NCBI GenBank assembly: GCA_036674765.1
Contig: JARVKI010000048.1
Span: forward strand, 62,001-126,000
Reading direction: 5' to 3'
Length of the DNA: 64,000 nt
Source of the DNA: Seiridium cupressi
Taxonomy: Eukaryota > Ascomycota > Sordariomycetes > Amphisphaeriales > Sporocadaceae
Below the pieces are notes generated by a model. The model was not told the DNA's origin, did not search any database, and saw only the letters and a list, made by a program, of their open reading frames with translations. Positions 23,249 to 36,170 of this stretch are shown piece by piece. The translations under genes were made by a program, and so were the position numbers. Numbering within the stretch: position 1 is the first letter of the stretch; each line of letters starts with the position of its first letter.

Positions 23249-24404
23249 TTCTGTGCAACAAGTCAGTCAACCCAGCTCAATTGGATTATCTTCTAGACTG
23301 TATCGTGAGGACCCACTGACTGAAATGAACTGGAACTCGAGGCGGTGAAATGTAAGACGGGATGAAGTGCGGGGTGGATGTGAGAGCCCGAGGAAATGCT
23401 GGCGGGAGAATTGTCAGCAGCTGAAGGATGGAGGATCCTGCTACGGATTGGAAGAGGTAGGAGCGGTTGCTTACAATATGATCGGTCCCGTTCAAAAAGA
23501 TCAGAGAAAGGAGGATGCGAGGGAATAGAAGTAGCAGCAAGAGAGGGAGGAGGAAGTCCAAGATAAAAAGACCGGACCCTGAGAAAAGGATGGATTCAAT
23601 TTTTTTACCCCTCGCATTTGAGGGGCCCCAGTTGGACCTTCGGCGGCCAGCGAGGTGGCAGGTCCCTGGGCTACGAGAGGCGGGAAGTGTGGCCATTGGC
23701 TGGACGGGCCAGACTAAGCAGAAATATCGGCCGTCAGACCAGTCTCGGCGAATACCAACTCTATCGATAAGAGCAGATCCCCCCTCCAACGGGCTGCGGC
23801 CCCCCACTACTAGACTTTCGGCAAGTGTCAGGAGGAAGGTCGGTCAGCATAGAGTAATAAGTAAGATACCAGTCCGCTTCTGTTGAGAGCTATTTGCACC
23901 GGTAATGTGCCCCGGGGCATGCTACTCTGGTCTAGTACTGGATTCATGGGTGTTAAGGCTCTACGTCAAAGACGGGAATGTCTTGTCCTCTGGATCATAA
24001 TTGACTGACTGAACACTATCCGTCGTACCATATCAAACCCATGTCTGACCGCGGGCCATGATCCACCTGTTTTCTGGCCCCGCCAAGGGAGGGCACTGCA
24101 ACGGGGTTCTCAGCTTCGCAATTCTAATCTGTTGAATGCCCCAACAGCTACCAGGCTCAAGACCACAGAGGCACTGATGAATGTTGGCAAACGTGGTTCG
24201 TTTGACTTGATGTCGAGCCTTGGGCTCACAAATCTTCATATAAGTCTAGGACTATACACTACCAAGCTCAAATACAGTCATGAGCTTGAACTATGATCAA
24301 GCCTTTCACAACCGAAAACCCCAAACGCCAGGCCAGATGCAGCAGACCACTCTTTTTTCGCGAATCCCAAGAACCCCCGATGCCAATCGTAAACCCAACC
24401 TCGT
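23249..24404. other. SAH1 promoter and intergenic region
   Basis: 1.15 kb upstream of the adenosylhomocysteinase ATG, reaching the 3' end of the eIF3h gene. On the minus strand the SAH1-proximal part has long pyrimidine runs (23510-23570 region), common in strong fungal promoters. No coding sequence supported. Confidence 0.5.
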
Positions 24405-25634
24405 CTACTCGGGCATCAGGTTCCCCCTGACTGCGAACATCTTGGCACTGACGTTGGCGGTGAATCCGTCAATCTGCTTGCTGTATTGCTCCACTTGCTT
24501 AGCGTTCAGCATGCCCTCCAGCCTGTTAGGCTCCTGAGGCAACTTGAAAAGTCTCTGCCACTCGTCTTCCGGCAATGGGTCTTGCTTCGCCGCCGCGCGA
24601 GCCGCATTCTCGGCCTTGCGCTTAGTTTGCCATGCAGTGATCTTGGTTTGCTCACGTGCGAGCTGGCGCTGATAGTACTGGTGGTTGTTGAGTTCAGTAT
24701 AGTGTGACTCGATGCTGTCGAGAAGGAGATCGCAAGACTTCTCGAGGAAGGGATCTATCGAGAGGTCGAGAGTATCGACTGACGGGTACAGCGGTAGCTT
24801 GCCCTCAGCCTTGTGGATTTCAGCCACTGTGGTAGGCAGATCAACCTCGGCCTTTGCTGGGAGGGCAGGCACTTGGTGGATATAAGAGGCGAGAAGGTGT
24901 GAGTTGTGGACGATGATGGGAAGCTCGACAAGAATGTCCTTGAAGCTGAGCTTGGATTTCTGTAGGCTGTTGATTTTGTTAGACCGCTTCGGTGATGCGT
25001 AACCCGGGCTAGCTGGGAACTTCATACCTCTCGGTAGTGAACTTATCCTCCTTCAATGCCGCCATGAAGCTCTTGGACAACTGAAAAGCCCGTAAATTCA
25101 GAGCGCCCTGTGAGCTCCGGCTAACATCGTGGACGAGAGCGACATTCTGCTCGTTCTCCTTTTGGTAGTGGGCCTGGTTCTCGATGAAGTTGCGGGTGAC
25201 AAAGTTGCCCATGGTGGCGCTCGTGTACCAACCAACGCCGTTCGCGTCAACGTTGACCTCTTTGAGGTGCCGGATCATCTCGGTCTGGTATACGAGGTTG
25301 GACTTGGCCCGGGGAGCGGCGGCAGCCAGCGACGATGCGTCATTCTGGTGGGAGTGGTCGGTATGGGGGACGTCAGCCGTCGGGAAGGGGAAGGTGTTGG
25401 TGATCTCAAGAACCCCGTGGTTGTCCAAGCCTACGATGGCGCCCGTCGCGATGGTCGGAAAGGTGCTGGTAGCATGTCTGACAATTTTCATCACCACCTA
25501 GGACGCCGCGATACATGTTAATATTTCGCAAAATGAGGGGCATTTTTAGGGGTGGGTGGGTGATAAAAGGTTGAACGTACCAGAGCCTCGACCTGCACCG
25601 AAGTAATCGGTGTATCCCTGGAAACGTCGGCCAT
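24405..25634 (-). CDS. eif3h: Eukaryotic translation initiation factor 3 subunit H
   Basis: Exons (minus) 25634-25581, 25497-25028 and 24966-24405 give 361 aa. Exon 1 encodes [18 protein letters not shown] and joins to '[14 protein letters not shown]'. Intron 2 (61 nt, GTATGA...CAACAG) joins 'KFTTE' to '[12 protein letters not shown]'. The MPN domain covers roughly residues 12-150 ('[21 protein letters not shown]', '[18 protein letters not shown]'). It lacks a JAMM zinc-site HxH, as expected for eIF3h. The C-terminal half is helical, with '[18 protein letters not shown]' and the conserved '[10 protein letters not shown]' end. The protein is part of the 43S preinitiation machinery. A housekeeping gene. 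Confidence 0.96.
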
Positions 25635-26764
25635 GATTGCGATGGGGATGTTCGGTGGTTATGGGAGATGGTGAAGACGGAGAAATCGGGGTGCGCGGTC
25701 CTTCTCTCAAGCCGTAACCTCGATTATTCGGGTCGCGTCAACGTTTGGTCGTCGCACTCTGGTCTGAAGGTTTTGTTGCGAAATTGCGGAATTGTGGGCG
25801 GGGCGGAGAATTACGGCGAGAAGTTGGGAGATCGGGGGGTCGGAGCTTGGCCTGGGTGACCTAAAGGCTCGAGTGCAACACACATAGTGACGAGGTATGC
25901 CGCCCCTCCAACACCACCCCGCTACATGCTCAAGACTACGATGTATGTAATGGGATAAGCGGTCCAAGCCTTCTGAAGCACAGCACTGGCCTCCAGCGTC
26001 CAGCTGAGGCAACTCATCCCACGCTGCCTCCACGCTGTTGGACCATCATGACGAGGTTCAATTAGCGAATATCCCACACGACCCCCCACGCCATATCCAT
26101 CATTTGCAAGTTAAATTCCGACGACGTGCCATTTGCGCAAGAGCCTCGATTCAAACCTCTCTTCTTCCTTTATCCATTGACATTGCCGGTGAAACTCCTG
26201 GCCAAAGCGGTCGCATTCGACGCGCACGTTGCGTCCGACAGCCGCCTTTTTGCCCCCTGGACACGCTATGCTTCACCCGGACGCTATGTTTCCTCCGAAG
26301 CCACCACATGGGGAATTGGCTGGACGTCGGATCTGCCCATCCACCGGCTGAGGCACTGGTCCGGATGCTCTATCCCTTTCAGTTGACTGGTTGGGAGCTG
26401 TCAGACATGCGCCAGGCATGCATCGACTGCGCCTACTCATAGTCTGATGGCACTCAATTGCCTTATCAATGCATCATCTAGTCTGTTCAGAGGTGTCCAT
26501 CCGTGATAAGGTCTATTTCTAGGTCATGCTACGTCTACCCTTTTTGGACGCCAAGGTGCCTCGAGTTGCACGTAAAGCAGATACAGAACCAAGCCAAACC
26601 ATGTCCTTCAACGCCTTGCTAAATATGAAATCAGATAACGCAAAGTGACGCCCGAGGGACTTTTTTTTCCTTGACCGGTTCCTCGTCCCGGGGGGATTGA
26701 GCCCGCCTCTGGTCGTTCCAATCCAGGGCGACTCCGAGAGGCACCATTGGCGCTCTCCACTTGC
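25635..26764. other. Intergenic region between eIF3h and UPF0643-like genes
   Basis: 1.1 kb holding the eIF3h promoter and the 3' flank of the next gene. Overlapping plus-strand ORFs (26038-26442) begin with TTG or have no recognisable motif, so I do not call a gene. Confidence 0.45.
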
Positions 26765-27502
26765 TCAATCAACCCAGTCGACAATATCCCAGCTCTTCAG
26801 GCCTTCGCGGATGATAAGGCGGTGTCTGTCAATTCGCCATTCCGAGTAGAGGTGGCGCGCCGCTCCTGCAGCTCTGCGATGGGCCGATCCAACTCCTCCC
26901 TGTCGGGCGTCTTGCTGAGAACGCCAGACGCACGTTGCAAGGTTTCTGCCATCCTGATCGGGGGTTCCAAACCAGTACCTGGGAAACGTGTTAGTAGGTG
27001 GTCTCAGACTTCTCGCAGTGGTTAGGTCGGCCTACTTCAGGAACCCACCACTTGCTGTGGCCTCGGCATGCGCCGCCTTGTCGAGCACACCAAGTTCTGC
27101 ATACACCGTAGTCGGTGGGATCTGCGACCGGAATGCTACGATGTAGAAGGAAGTCTCCTTCCAATCGTGCCCCTCCTCGCGGACCAGCCTGGTCAGCTCC
27201 CCAACGACTTCATCCCAGTTGAAGGTCTCTGTGTAGGGGGCTGTGGCATAATCTGGGCGCAGGCTCTTGAAGTGAACAAGTGCTCGAGCCAGCAGGGCGT
27301 TCTCCTTGTCCAGGCTCCTCAAGTCGAGGACATGTTCTTTCTCCGTATACGGCGACACAACCAAGTAGTTGTCCTTGTCGTCGAAGGGAATGTCACCGCC
27401 ATCTTCGAAAATGTCCAGGGTAGAGACGAACACGTTCGCCTTCTCATCTAGCTCCACGTTGGGTGCAACGGTCTGCCCTGGGTATATTTGCGCGACTGCC
27501 AT
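26765..27502 (-). CDS. Conserved fungal protein of unknown function (UPF0643-like)
   Basis: Exons (minus) 27502-27036 and 26978-26765 give 226 aa. The 57-nt intron (GTAGGC...CCCAG) joins 'GGFLK' to 'YWFGTPDQDGRNLATCVW' in frame. The second exon ends 'LIIREGLKSWDIVDWVD'. The order 'SFYIVAFRSQ...YAELGVLDKAAHAEATASGGFLKYWFG...NLATCVWRS..DAR' matches a conserved fungal family that I recall as UPF0643 (S. pombe PB2B2.08 type). It has no signal peptide or membrane segment, and is probably a small soluble alpha/beta domain. Function unknown. The family name is from memory and should be treated as tentative; that the gene is real is well supported by the spliced frame. Confidence 0.82.
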
Positions 27503-30500
27503 TGTGCTTGTGTCGTGAGATGGGTTACGAGGAAATACGGGAGGTCTGCAATAGCTTTTTAAAGCAACCCGTCTAGCAGCAAAGAGAACTTTGGGTTCGA
27601 AGACCGGGAGGAACGGTTCTGACTAATGCTAGACTTGGGGATTGCGTGTATGGAACGAGAAGGGCCCAGCGTGGTTCGTGTTAGCCGGACTGACTCGACA
27701 AGGTCCAGCAGCACCCGGACAGCGTTTTTATGTCTGTCCGGGACATGAGCAGCGATTTCATTCACCGCCGGGAACGCCCATACGACTTGATGTCGCTATC
27801 AGCGGCTGGCATTGCGAGCGAATAGGATTCAGATGATTTCTAGGCAGGGTCGTTCCATGGATTAGGGGTCCAACACATCTCACCACGATGGTACATGCCG
27901 ACTACCTAGCGCCTCCTTACTTTTAGCTCGATTGCGCCATCCCGTCCAGACTTGATACCATTGACCGCAAACGGAGCATGCAATGCGACATAGCCAGACC
28001 AATGGGCACGATTCAGGTGCCACTGACGCACTGATATATAATGCACGATGTCGCCATCACGCACGTTCCCAATCTACTCGAGATTTCGACCACGTTCGGC
28101 CCAAACTTGGTTGCGGAAAACCCATAAATGCTGGCTTGACAACGGCTCCACATCCCCGGGGAAGCATGCAGCGAGGCAAGCGCAATAGCGAGGGGCCCGC
28201 ACGGCGAATCGGAGGACACCGGCCTGAATTGATCAGCAAACGACTATCGTGCAACAAGACGTGTCAACTCTCCAATGCATGCGCTGCCAATCTCTCTATC
28301 TCTGGCCAGTCGGCAATAACATGCCATTACGAATTATAATCCTGTTCGGGCTCAGCTGAAAGGCTGTGCTTGCTAAGGCTGCCCAGTGCCCATGACTCAG
28401 TCACCACGGACTTTTCCACGGCGTGTTGGGCTGCATGTGCAACAGCATGAGTCGCATTCATGCATGTATCGAAATATATACACTCTGTGAAACGCGGACG
28501 AATGGGGTCAGTCTCCGAGGACCTGGATCACAAGCTTTAAATGGAGAGGGGCTGCTCATTGGTGTGCAACTGGAAGACGTTGCATCCTCCAATTAAACAG
28601 CCATGACTTACGAGCCAACACATGTGGCAGTCGAATCACGAATGGCGGATGCTCTTGGTTTTCCATCGCCGGTTTTCGTCTACGCCTTTGTCTCGATAGG
28701 GTGACATGGCCTGTTACAACACAACACCATACCACTTTACCCTCGCAATAATCCGACTTGCGGTCTTCATTTGGATGGGCGCAATTTAAAGACACGATCC
28801 GGGCTTTGGGGCACACATCACGTGCGATTCGATTAGTAGGACGAATTTCTCTGGGGTATAGTATTCTACGTTGCTTTTTGTTCAATCTAGATACGCCCCG
28901 CCGGGATTCTGAGACGAGGCATTCTTAATCCGGAGTCGATGGGCACCACCTCGGGGAAAGAACAATTGTCTAAGCATTGTGTATCGCGAGGGCCTAGGGT
29001 CCAATGATTGCACTGACAGTCAGGCAAGTGAACGACGCGTGATTGCGCGAACAAGCGGTGAAGGCTACAGGAGACGTAAATTCGGATAGCAACCTAAATG
29101 CCGTCTAAAACATCTAACTACTGGATTGGTACATTGCCCAGAAAGCAGCCAGGCTTGGTGAGTCATGATCAACATTGGTATCGATGTTAATACCAAAGGA
29201 GCTTGAAAGTAAGAGACTACATGTCTCGCCTAGTCGTTAAATATGTGGGCACTACTAATTTTTGTATATGCTCTTGCAAACTGATCAACAAGAAAAGCAC
29301 TATGAGAGAGATATAATGATAGCCGAGAGTCTTCTCCACCATGGGAATGACTTTGAAAGGATCAAAGAAGTACTCTCGATTAACAATTGTTTCCTAACAT
29401 TGGACTTATCGCTTACAGCTTGGTTGCTGCTTGCTGCCAAGACGACATGGTGGCCCTATGGCAACAATTCCAAACGCAACTTGCCTTGTGCTTCTCCCCA
29501 ATTATGCCTAGAAGGCACACGGGGTGTCTTCCCGCTTTCGAGCATTTACAGAAGTCGAGTGTCGGTCACAGGCATGTCAAGGGTGTCTGGCAACGCAGCG
29601 AAGTGCGAGCAGTCGGCCACTCAGCTCGAAAACACCCTTTTTCTGAGTCACAAAAACGAAAATGGTAGCCAACTAGTTCCATGTTCGCCCTGAAGACCGC
29701 AGCGAGAGCAATATCGTGAACCTTCAAGCCAAATATGTTTGGTGTGAGTTACAACGTAGAACCAACATGACATAGCTACTGCATCGAGAACATTCGACGA
29801 GATCCGAGGGATAGTTAACCCTTACTCCCAAGACACATTGTCAATACGTGCACTTCAACAACGAGGATAACCATCACGCAGGTGATTTCAATTTCATGTC
29901 ATTCCGCTGGAGAGTCTCACGGAGCAGTCAGCGTTCGTCTACAACGCCATCTTTTAGTACTACTCCAGGACGTATGGCGACAGTTTCACCAGTATCAACA
30001 AAGAATAGATAGGCTCCTCAGGCTCGCTTCAGAACCTTAGCAATGATGGCCCAGATACACTCTATGTTGATTTCGTAGACTGCCGACACGATCAAGTCGT
30101 TTAACGCAGTCCTACGTCATGTACTACGACGTTCTGATCCACTCATATAGTTAGCAATCAGCGATTCTCCCACTTCGACATTCATGGGGAGCCAACGACG
30201 CTTATGGTCAGATTTTGGTACATTCTGCATAATTCTTGGCTAGCTCTAGGCAGTTCGATCTGGTATTTGGAAAGGATTTGTGAGCATAAACGTTGCTCCT
30301 TCTCCAGTCCAATCGAACTTGATGATTTGATAGAAATCGATAGGGGAATAGCACATGGATGGGGTGAACGAACGTAGGATATTATAGCGACGCATTCTGG
30401 TTATTAGTACTCATCTTGTGCAAGCAGAAACATTGAATGAGCGGTCGTTACACGGTGAGCTATAAGGGAAGGGCGCCGTCAAATATCTCTAGCGCTTCGC

Positions 30501-32069
30501 AGGCTATCTCAAGCTTGTCAAATCCTATTCGGGGACATAGTTGGCCCTCAGGACAATGTTCTGAGAAGAAAACCGGGGGCCATGTCTCCGTAACGGGTAG
30601 CTTTGAGAGTCGTACGCCATCCTATGAGGTGTGGAGTGGTCGAACATCAATGGCTTGCAGGTCATGGTATTGTTAAGGTGACATCCAGTAACCTTTATCA
30701 AGAACAAGAACGAAGGCGGAAAGTAGGAATCCCCTCTTCCCGAATGGTACTATATTAAGCCCATGGTGGATGAACAGCGCACAGCTCTCGGACCTTGACG
30801 AGACTTAGCCCGCCAGGTTTTCAAGCTTGCTGTTCGTGGGCCAGGCAAGAACTTCAAACCTCTTTCTACCCCAAGTCGAAATCTCTACGCGGTTGTAACA
30901 GCAATTGAGCACCGGTATATGTGAGGTGCTTCAATTGTTATTGAGACGGCATACAAGCTTGTCTTTAATGAAGCCTGGTCGAAAAAGCGAGCGCGTACGT
31001 TCAAGCTTACAGGGTGAGAGCATCGTCGCCAGAGATCCAGTATCGAAGAGAACTTCATTGATTAGCTAGATTAGGACGGGGGGTAAAGTAGAGTGAAATT
31101 TCAAACCGACTAAAGGCGAAGTCCACCACCATCATAGCTCTCGGAGGAAGAATCCTTTCTACAGGGAACTCTACCGCGGAGATCAATTAAGTGTGACTCG
31201 ATTGATACGTTTGCAAATCTGAATTTCGAACGCTGACAACCACTCGGCAGTCCATTCGGACTAGCCTTTCTTACTAGCAAGTCCATCGATATGCGCTCAC
31301 CTATGTCTTATGCATCGGCCTCGATACCAATGCTACTATCGAGACTGCGCAGCTGGCGAATACGCTAAACAGCGAAACGGATATGTATATATATATATCA
31401 GCGAAACAAAACGTCACTATTTTGGGAACTTCGGGGGGCTCAATGACAGAAAAAGGCCAGGCAATTCTCTGCTATCCGCATGACACGGCAAAGCGCTTTG
31501 GCCTAATCACGCTGCTCCTCATTTCCTTCCCTCCCGTGAAATTATGTAACTACCGATACAGCTAAGGCGAATCTAGCCGGTCTCCGTCTGTTCTATGATG
31601 TTTTCCCAACCGCGTCCTCGGCGATCTTGTCGGACCCATAAAGGCCCTGAACCCCGTTTTTTTTTAACCCTTCCTTCCAGGACGGTCGCGCCAGCCTGAT
31701 TTGTAAAGAATACGAAAATCAAAACTCTATCTCGCCAACTTTTGTGTCATACATATGCAAGCTTATCATACAGCGTTGAATCGGAAAGTGACCAATGGAT
31801 CATAATGCTTTGATGGTGACGGTGTGCTGTTATGTGGTGGTGGTTGATCAGACGAAAAGCCTAGATTTACGCCATGTCAGCTCCATGGCAACCAGGGCCA
31901 GAGCTTGCTAACCGTCAGCGTCGAATTGGTTCACAGTGAAATAAGTCGCAAAGGAAAATCGTCAAATGGTATAATGTAAATCCAGACTGCTGAACTCCAA
32001 CGGTATAGCTGTCGTGAAAAAGTGAGGAAAAGATTTCGAGACTTCGTGATGCGTTGACTCCGTGATCGC
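27503..32069. other. 4.6-kb gene-poor region
   Basis: No gene supported on either strand. ORFs are short, mostly without ATG, and have no recognisable domains. The longest with an internal ATG (plus, 29268-29693) has no family resemblance. A run of TA dinucleotides lies at 31383-31398 and a T-tract near 31660. Base composition shifts irregularly, which could mark old transposon remnants, but I could not identify one. Confidence 0.45.
31383..31398. repeat. (TA)n microsatellite
   Basis: A short run of alternating T and A following ATATG, in non-coding sequence. Confidence 0.7.
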
Positions 32070-35000
32070 TTACTTGCGTGGCGCAACATTGGTGCCCGGG
32101 TTGATAAATGCCATTGCAGCCAGCTCGGAGAAGCGCCGGACGATATTCGTTGTTCCGCCAGTGACTTTGGCCTCGTCTTGAACGAACTTTCGCGCAACAG
32201 CCAACTTGCTTTTGGGGTCGCTCTCATCTAAATGTTGGGGAAGAGTACTCTCAAAATCCGCAGGAAAATCCGGGGAGAGGGCGCGCATGATGGCAATTGA
32301 GTAAAGGACGTCACGGTTCTCTCTGCCGTCGAGCAGCGTACGGATTCTATTCAGTATTTGATCGCGCTGAGAAAGGATGTCCAGGTTGGGTGGGTAACCG
32401 AGCGGCTCGACGCGGCAGAATTCTCCAAGATGATACCAGAAATCGAGCTCTCGAACACGGTGATAATCGCCCGTGGGCGGAGGCCGAACAAGCGGGTTGT
32501 CCCCCATTACCGTGCCCGAGAGCAATGCGTCGAAAACAATGATCCGGTTCCGAATTTCGGTCGGGTCATTGTCAGGTGGGATGACGCTGGGAGGGTTGAC
32601 CTTGGACTCGTTGGTAAGCGCCAGGCAAGCCAGCTCCCAGACCACACGGAACTCGAGGTTGGCAGACTCGGCCATGGCAACGTTGCTGTTCTGGTCCGCC
32701 TTGTCCACAACGCTCAGGAATCCTGCCAACATCTCCACGACAGAATCAGACGTGGTGGTCAACCGATTCGAGGTGGATTCCTCCCTGTACCACCTCGTCT
32801 CAAAGAAGCCTTCGAGGCCGGGCGCATAGATCTCATCATAAAGACCGCGGATCTCGTCCAGTTTCGCCTGGTCAGGGAACGACTTGAGCTTGGGCGGCGG
32901 GGGACGACCCCAGCTCACAAGCTCACCGACGCGCATCTTCTTGGCTGAATAGTCAGAGTAAGCCGGAGTCCAGTGCTGAAAGGGGGACACATGCTGCGGA
33001 GCAGGGTCAGAAGCAAAGAAGGAACCGCCACCCCTCAGATTGAGAGTACTATTCGGCGGCCTCTGGGGGAAGGGACTAGCTATGGGCGCAACTGACTTGA
33101 CTGTTGGAAGATGAGGTGTCGACGTACTCGGAGGTGCACCCACACTGTCCAAGGCGGGATCTATGGCAGTGCCGTACTCAAAGTGCTCGTTCTTGACCGT
33201 GGTCGGTGGCGCCGAGTGGCTGGGCTCGTATGCGTTGCCAGGGGTGTTGCTTGAGGACGATGCACCCGAGTTGTAGGAACTAGGTAGTACCGACGGAAGC
33301 GAGCCGTACGTTGCCGAGGTGGTAGTCAGTGAAGACGATGAGGCCGGAAGCTGCGAGCCGTTGGACGGTATGGCGACGGGAGGGGCGGGATGAGTGCCAC
33401 CAGCACTCGTTGGTGCAGGTTGGATATTAGTAGAAGGTTGCTGTTGCTGCTTGAAGATTGGATCGTAGCCCAAACATTCGCGCTTCGACTTTTGGCAATT
33501 CTTACACACGGGATGTTGTTCGTCGCACTGGAGGCGGGACAGTCAGTATCTCCCGCGCGGTGTACTCTGGGGGTACGTTGTGTTTCAATGAGATTTTTGT
33601 GTGAGTAAGGTCTGAGAGACCAAGAGCCAGTTCATGCAGGAGACCACTCGGAACCACTTTTTGTTTGAGAGCTCTAGAAAAGAAAGAGATGCCCGTGCTC
33701 CATGAGCCAAACTGAAGAGCCGAGAGACAGGCTAGAGTTTGTCGCGACATGGCACGATGTTGATACACGAACCGCGCCTCGTTAAGCTTCACTTAGTGGG
33801 CTCCTGAGGCTGTACGCTGTCATGCAACTGGGTTGGGTCCCGATGCCGCGACTCGCGAAGGCGACGGATGGCGGTAGCAGTAGCGGTGGCGGTGGCGGCA
33901 GTGGCAGCGCTGTGGTGGGAGGAGCGCTCGTGCGCGTCTCCACGCTCCACGTCGCTCCACGGCTCACTCGCTCGCTTCTCGGTAGCTCTAGTCAAGCGAT
34001 CGTCAAGCGAAAGTGACGGAGCAAGATAAAGAATCCACTCCAAACTCTAGCGGGAAGACCCTTTTCCTCCGTCTCCCTCCTCTTGCAACTCTTCTCCACG
34101 AGAGTCAAAATGGTTGGGTGTTGCGAAAGAGATGGAGCTGAAAGTGGGCGCGAAACGATGGAAAATGACGACATACCTTTATACGCCTTTTGCGACAGGT
34201 CAGACAGCCGGTTTTTGTTCGACGCTTGATCTCCTGTAAGAACGAACCCAAGTCTGATCAGCCGAGTGTCAATCGGATAAGGGGGAGGAGGGAGCTATGC
34301 TAAAGAGATGTCTTACCTTCTTATTGCGCGGGTTTTGCAAGAATCTGGGGTCATTTGGCGGCAGCGCATATCGTGATCCCATGGCGTCGGGTGGGAGACT
34401 GTATGGATTTCCCGCCAGCGGAACTGGATGCGCATAGTACGGCGGCATGGTCGCCTGTACTTGCATCATCTGCTGGGCCATTGGCGCCTGTTGTGCTTGC
34501 TGCTGTTGCACTGGGTCAAAGGTCCGCATACTCGGCAGCGACATAGGCTGGTGAGCTCCAGGCGGCCCACGGTATGGATCACCAGGGGGGCTTCCGTACC
34601 CATACATGCCCTGCGAAGCATAGGTTGGACTAGGGAATCCCACGGGCGGTCGCGTGTGCCCTGGATATTGTGGTGGATTGGACATGATAGCAGCTGGGCT
34701 GGGTGACAAGGGCGCCGAGCCGGTGGGTATTTGCTGCCCGTGAGCCTCGGTGGGCGCACCGTTGGTGAGAGTCGGCTTCGGAGTCGTGGTCAAGGTCGAG
34801 ATCGTGGTTGATGGGCTAGGATCGGAAGGGACAGTGGAAGGATTCGTGGCAGTAGCAGTAGCAGTAGCAGTAGCAGTAGCAGTAGCAGTAGCAGCAGTAG
34901 TCGAGGTCGAGTCAGAGGCAGGCAGCGGTGATGATGTGAATGTCGTCAGAGCAGACCTGGTCGCGTCGGCCGCGGGTGTAATAATGTCTTTCTCTGCTTC

Positions 35001-35405
35001 CTTTCCCCCAACAGCTTCAGTCGCTCCATGTAAGGCCTGCCGCGAATTCGTCTCCGGGTCCAACTCCTCCGGCCGTGGCTTTTCTACCAGGTGCTGGTGC
35101 TGGAGGTCCTGCGGCCTCTTAACATGTGCTCGAGCCTGGCCGTGGATGGTGGATGAGGATTGCGTATGTGTCTCGCACTCGGCCGGGGCTTGTGACGGTT
35201 GTGACGGGGACCGACTGTCCAGTACGGAAGGATCAGGCAAATTACTACTACTCACAACAGCAGGTAGAGGGCCATGACAGCTACTACTTGTGTCCTCGTT
35301 GGCAAAGGCGGGAGCAACATGACCGGGTTGTGGATGAGCCTGTGCTTGCGCCTGTACCTGTGCCTGTAGCGGCTGCTGTATCTGCAGTTCCTGTGCATCT
35401 GCCAT
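32070..35405 (-). CDS. Large Zn(II)2Cys6 transcription factor, Gln/Pro/Ser-rich
   Basis: Exons (minus) 35405-34317, 34233-34177 and 33527-32070 give 867 aa. The N-terminal 363 residues are low complexity (QAQAQ, Ser/Thr/Pro-rich, a Thr-Ala repeat, then YGSPPGDPYRGPPG-type sequence). A 19-codon micro-exon supplies 'EIKRRTKTGCLTCRKRRIK' and exon 3 continues 'CDEQHPVCKNCQKSKREC', completing the six-cysteine zinc cluster at about residues 372-399. An intron between RRIK and CDE is common in this family. It is followed by another Ser/Pro-rich linker and a helical C-terminal domain of about 300 aa ('LDEIRGLYDEIYAPGLEGFFETRW', 'HYLGEFCRVEPLGYPPNLDILSQRD'-like). The zinc cluster resembles those of developmental regulators such as S. 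pombe Moc3, but I cannot assign a named orthologue. It is nuclear, binding CGG-type DNA sites (family knowledge). The second intron is unusually long, 649 nt. Confidence 0.88.
34849..34900. repeat. In-frame hexanucleotide repeat (GCAGTA)n coding for Thr-Ala
   Basis: About seven to eight units of GCAGTA (plus strand), with one interrupted unit, lie inside exon 1 of the zinc-cluster gene. They encode an alternating Thr-Ala tract on the minus strand. Unit length is a multiple of three, so length change would keep frame. Confidence 0.9.
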
Positions 35406-36140
35406 TTTGATTTGATTTTAATTTGAGGATTTTATGGAACCCAGATCAGGAACGGGCAGGGGGAGGCAATCGAGCACCGGGGCGGCGCACCCAAGGCGCA
35501 AGGGAAACGAGGATCGACCGGGGCAGGTACTGGCACACACACAGACGAGACGGGACCAGCGTTGCGCTTGAAGAAAAGGACAAGCAAGGGGGGGAGCAAG
35601 ACACACACGCGCGCGCAGGGCAGGCGCGGTATGCTGGGCGCTGCTGGGGGGAGTGCGCAGACGAGACCAGCCAGTGCCAGCGTTGCGATGGTGGTGTTTG
35701 ATTGACTTTCCGGGGGGGGGGGAGGGTGTTTCTCAAATTCACGCCGACGCGACCCTGGGCCGAGATTCCTGGTGCTAACTTAGCATAGGTTAGGTAGCAT
35801 GAGGGAGGCCCAGGAACCAACCCAGCACGCCCCGTGTCGTGTAGAGGGTTAAAAAAAAATAGAGAGAGCGTTGAGGCTAAGGCCGCGCCCATTTATTGCG
35901 GGCCCAGACTGGAGACAAGCGACTGGCTCCGTGGCCGCTAGGGACGACTATTGCTCCTTTGGTGTTAGTACACTGCTGGGTCCTGCAGCTCGTCCAATTC
36001 GGCGGAACTCGAGAGACCGGGGGTGGACGGCCGCGGGCGTAAGGTTTGGGTTGACGGCGTGCAGCGGGCGGGTGGCCGTTGAATGCGTGGTTTTGGCGTA
36101 TGCTTAAACTACCATGCTAACAACGTATGGGATGGGCGCC

Positions 36141-36170
36141 TGTGTGTGTGTGTATGTATGTGTGTACGTA
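36141..36170. repeat. GT-rich microsatellite
   Basis: Imperfect (TG)n/(TATG)n tract in non-coding sequence upstream of the transcription factor gene. Confidence 0.7.

Noticed and set aside
29262..29693. 143-aa plus-strand ORF in the 4.6-kb gap
   Set aside because: The track start is TTG, no domain is recognisable and the region shows no coding bias that I can see.
32070..33509. Treating the C-terminal ORF and the 34269-35405 ORF as two genes
   Set aside because: The zinc cluster is completed only by joining them through the micro-exon at 34177-34233, with consensus splice sites and kept frame.
34750..35277. 175-aa plus-strand ORF with Val-Ala repeats
   Set aside because: It is the antisense reading of the Thr-Ala repeat and low-complexity region of the transcription factor.
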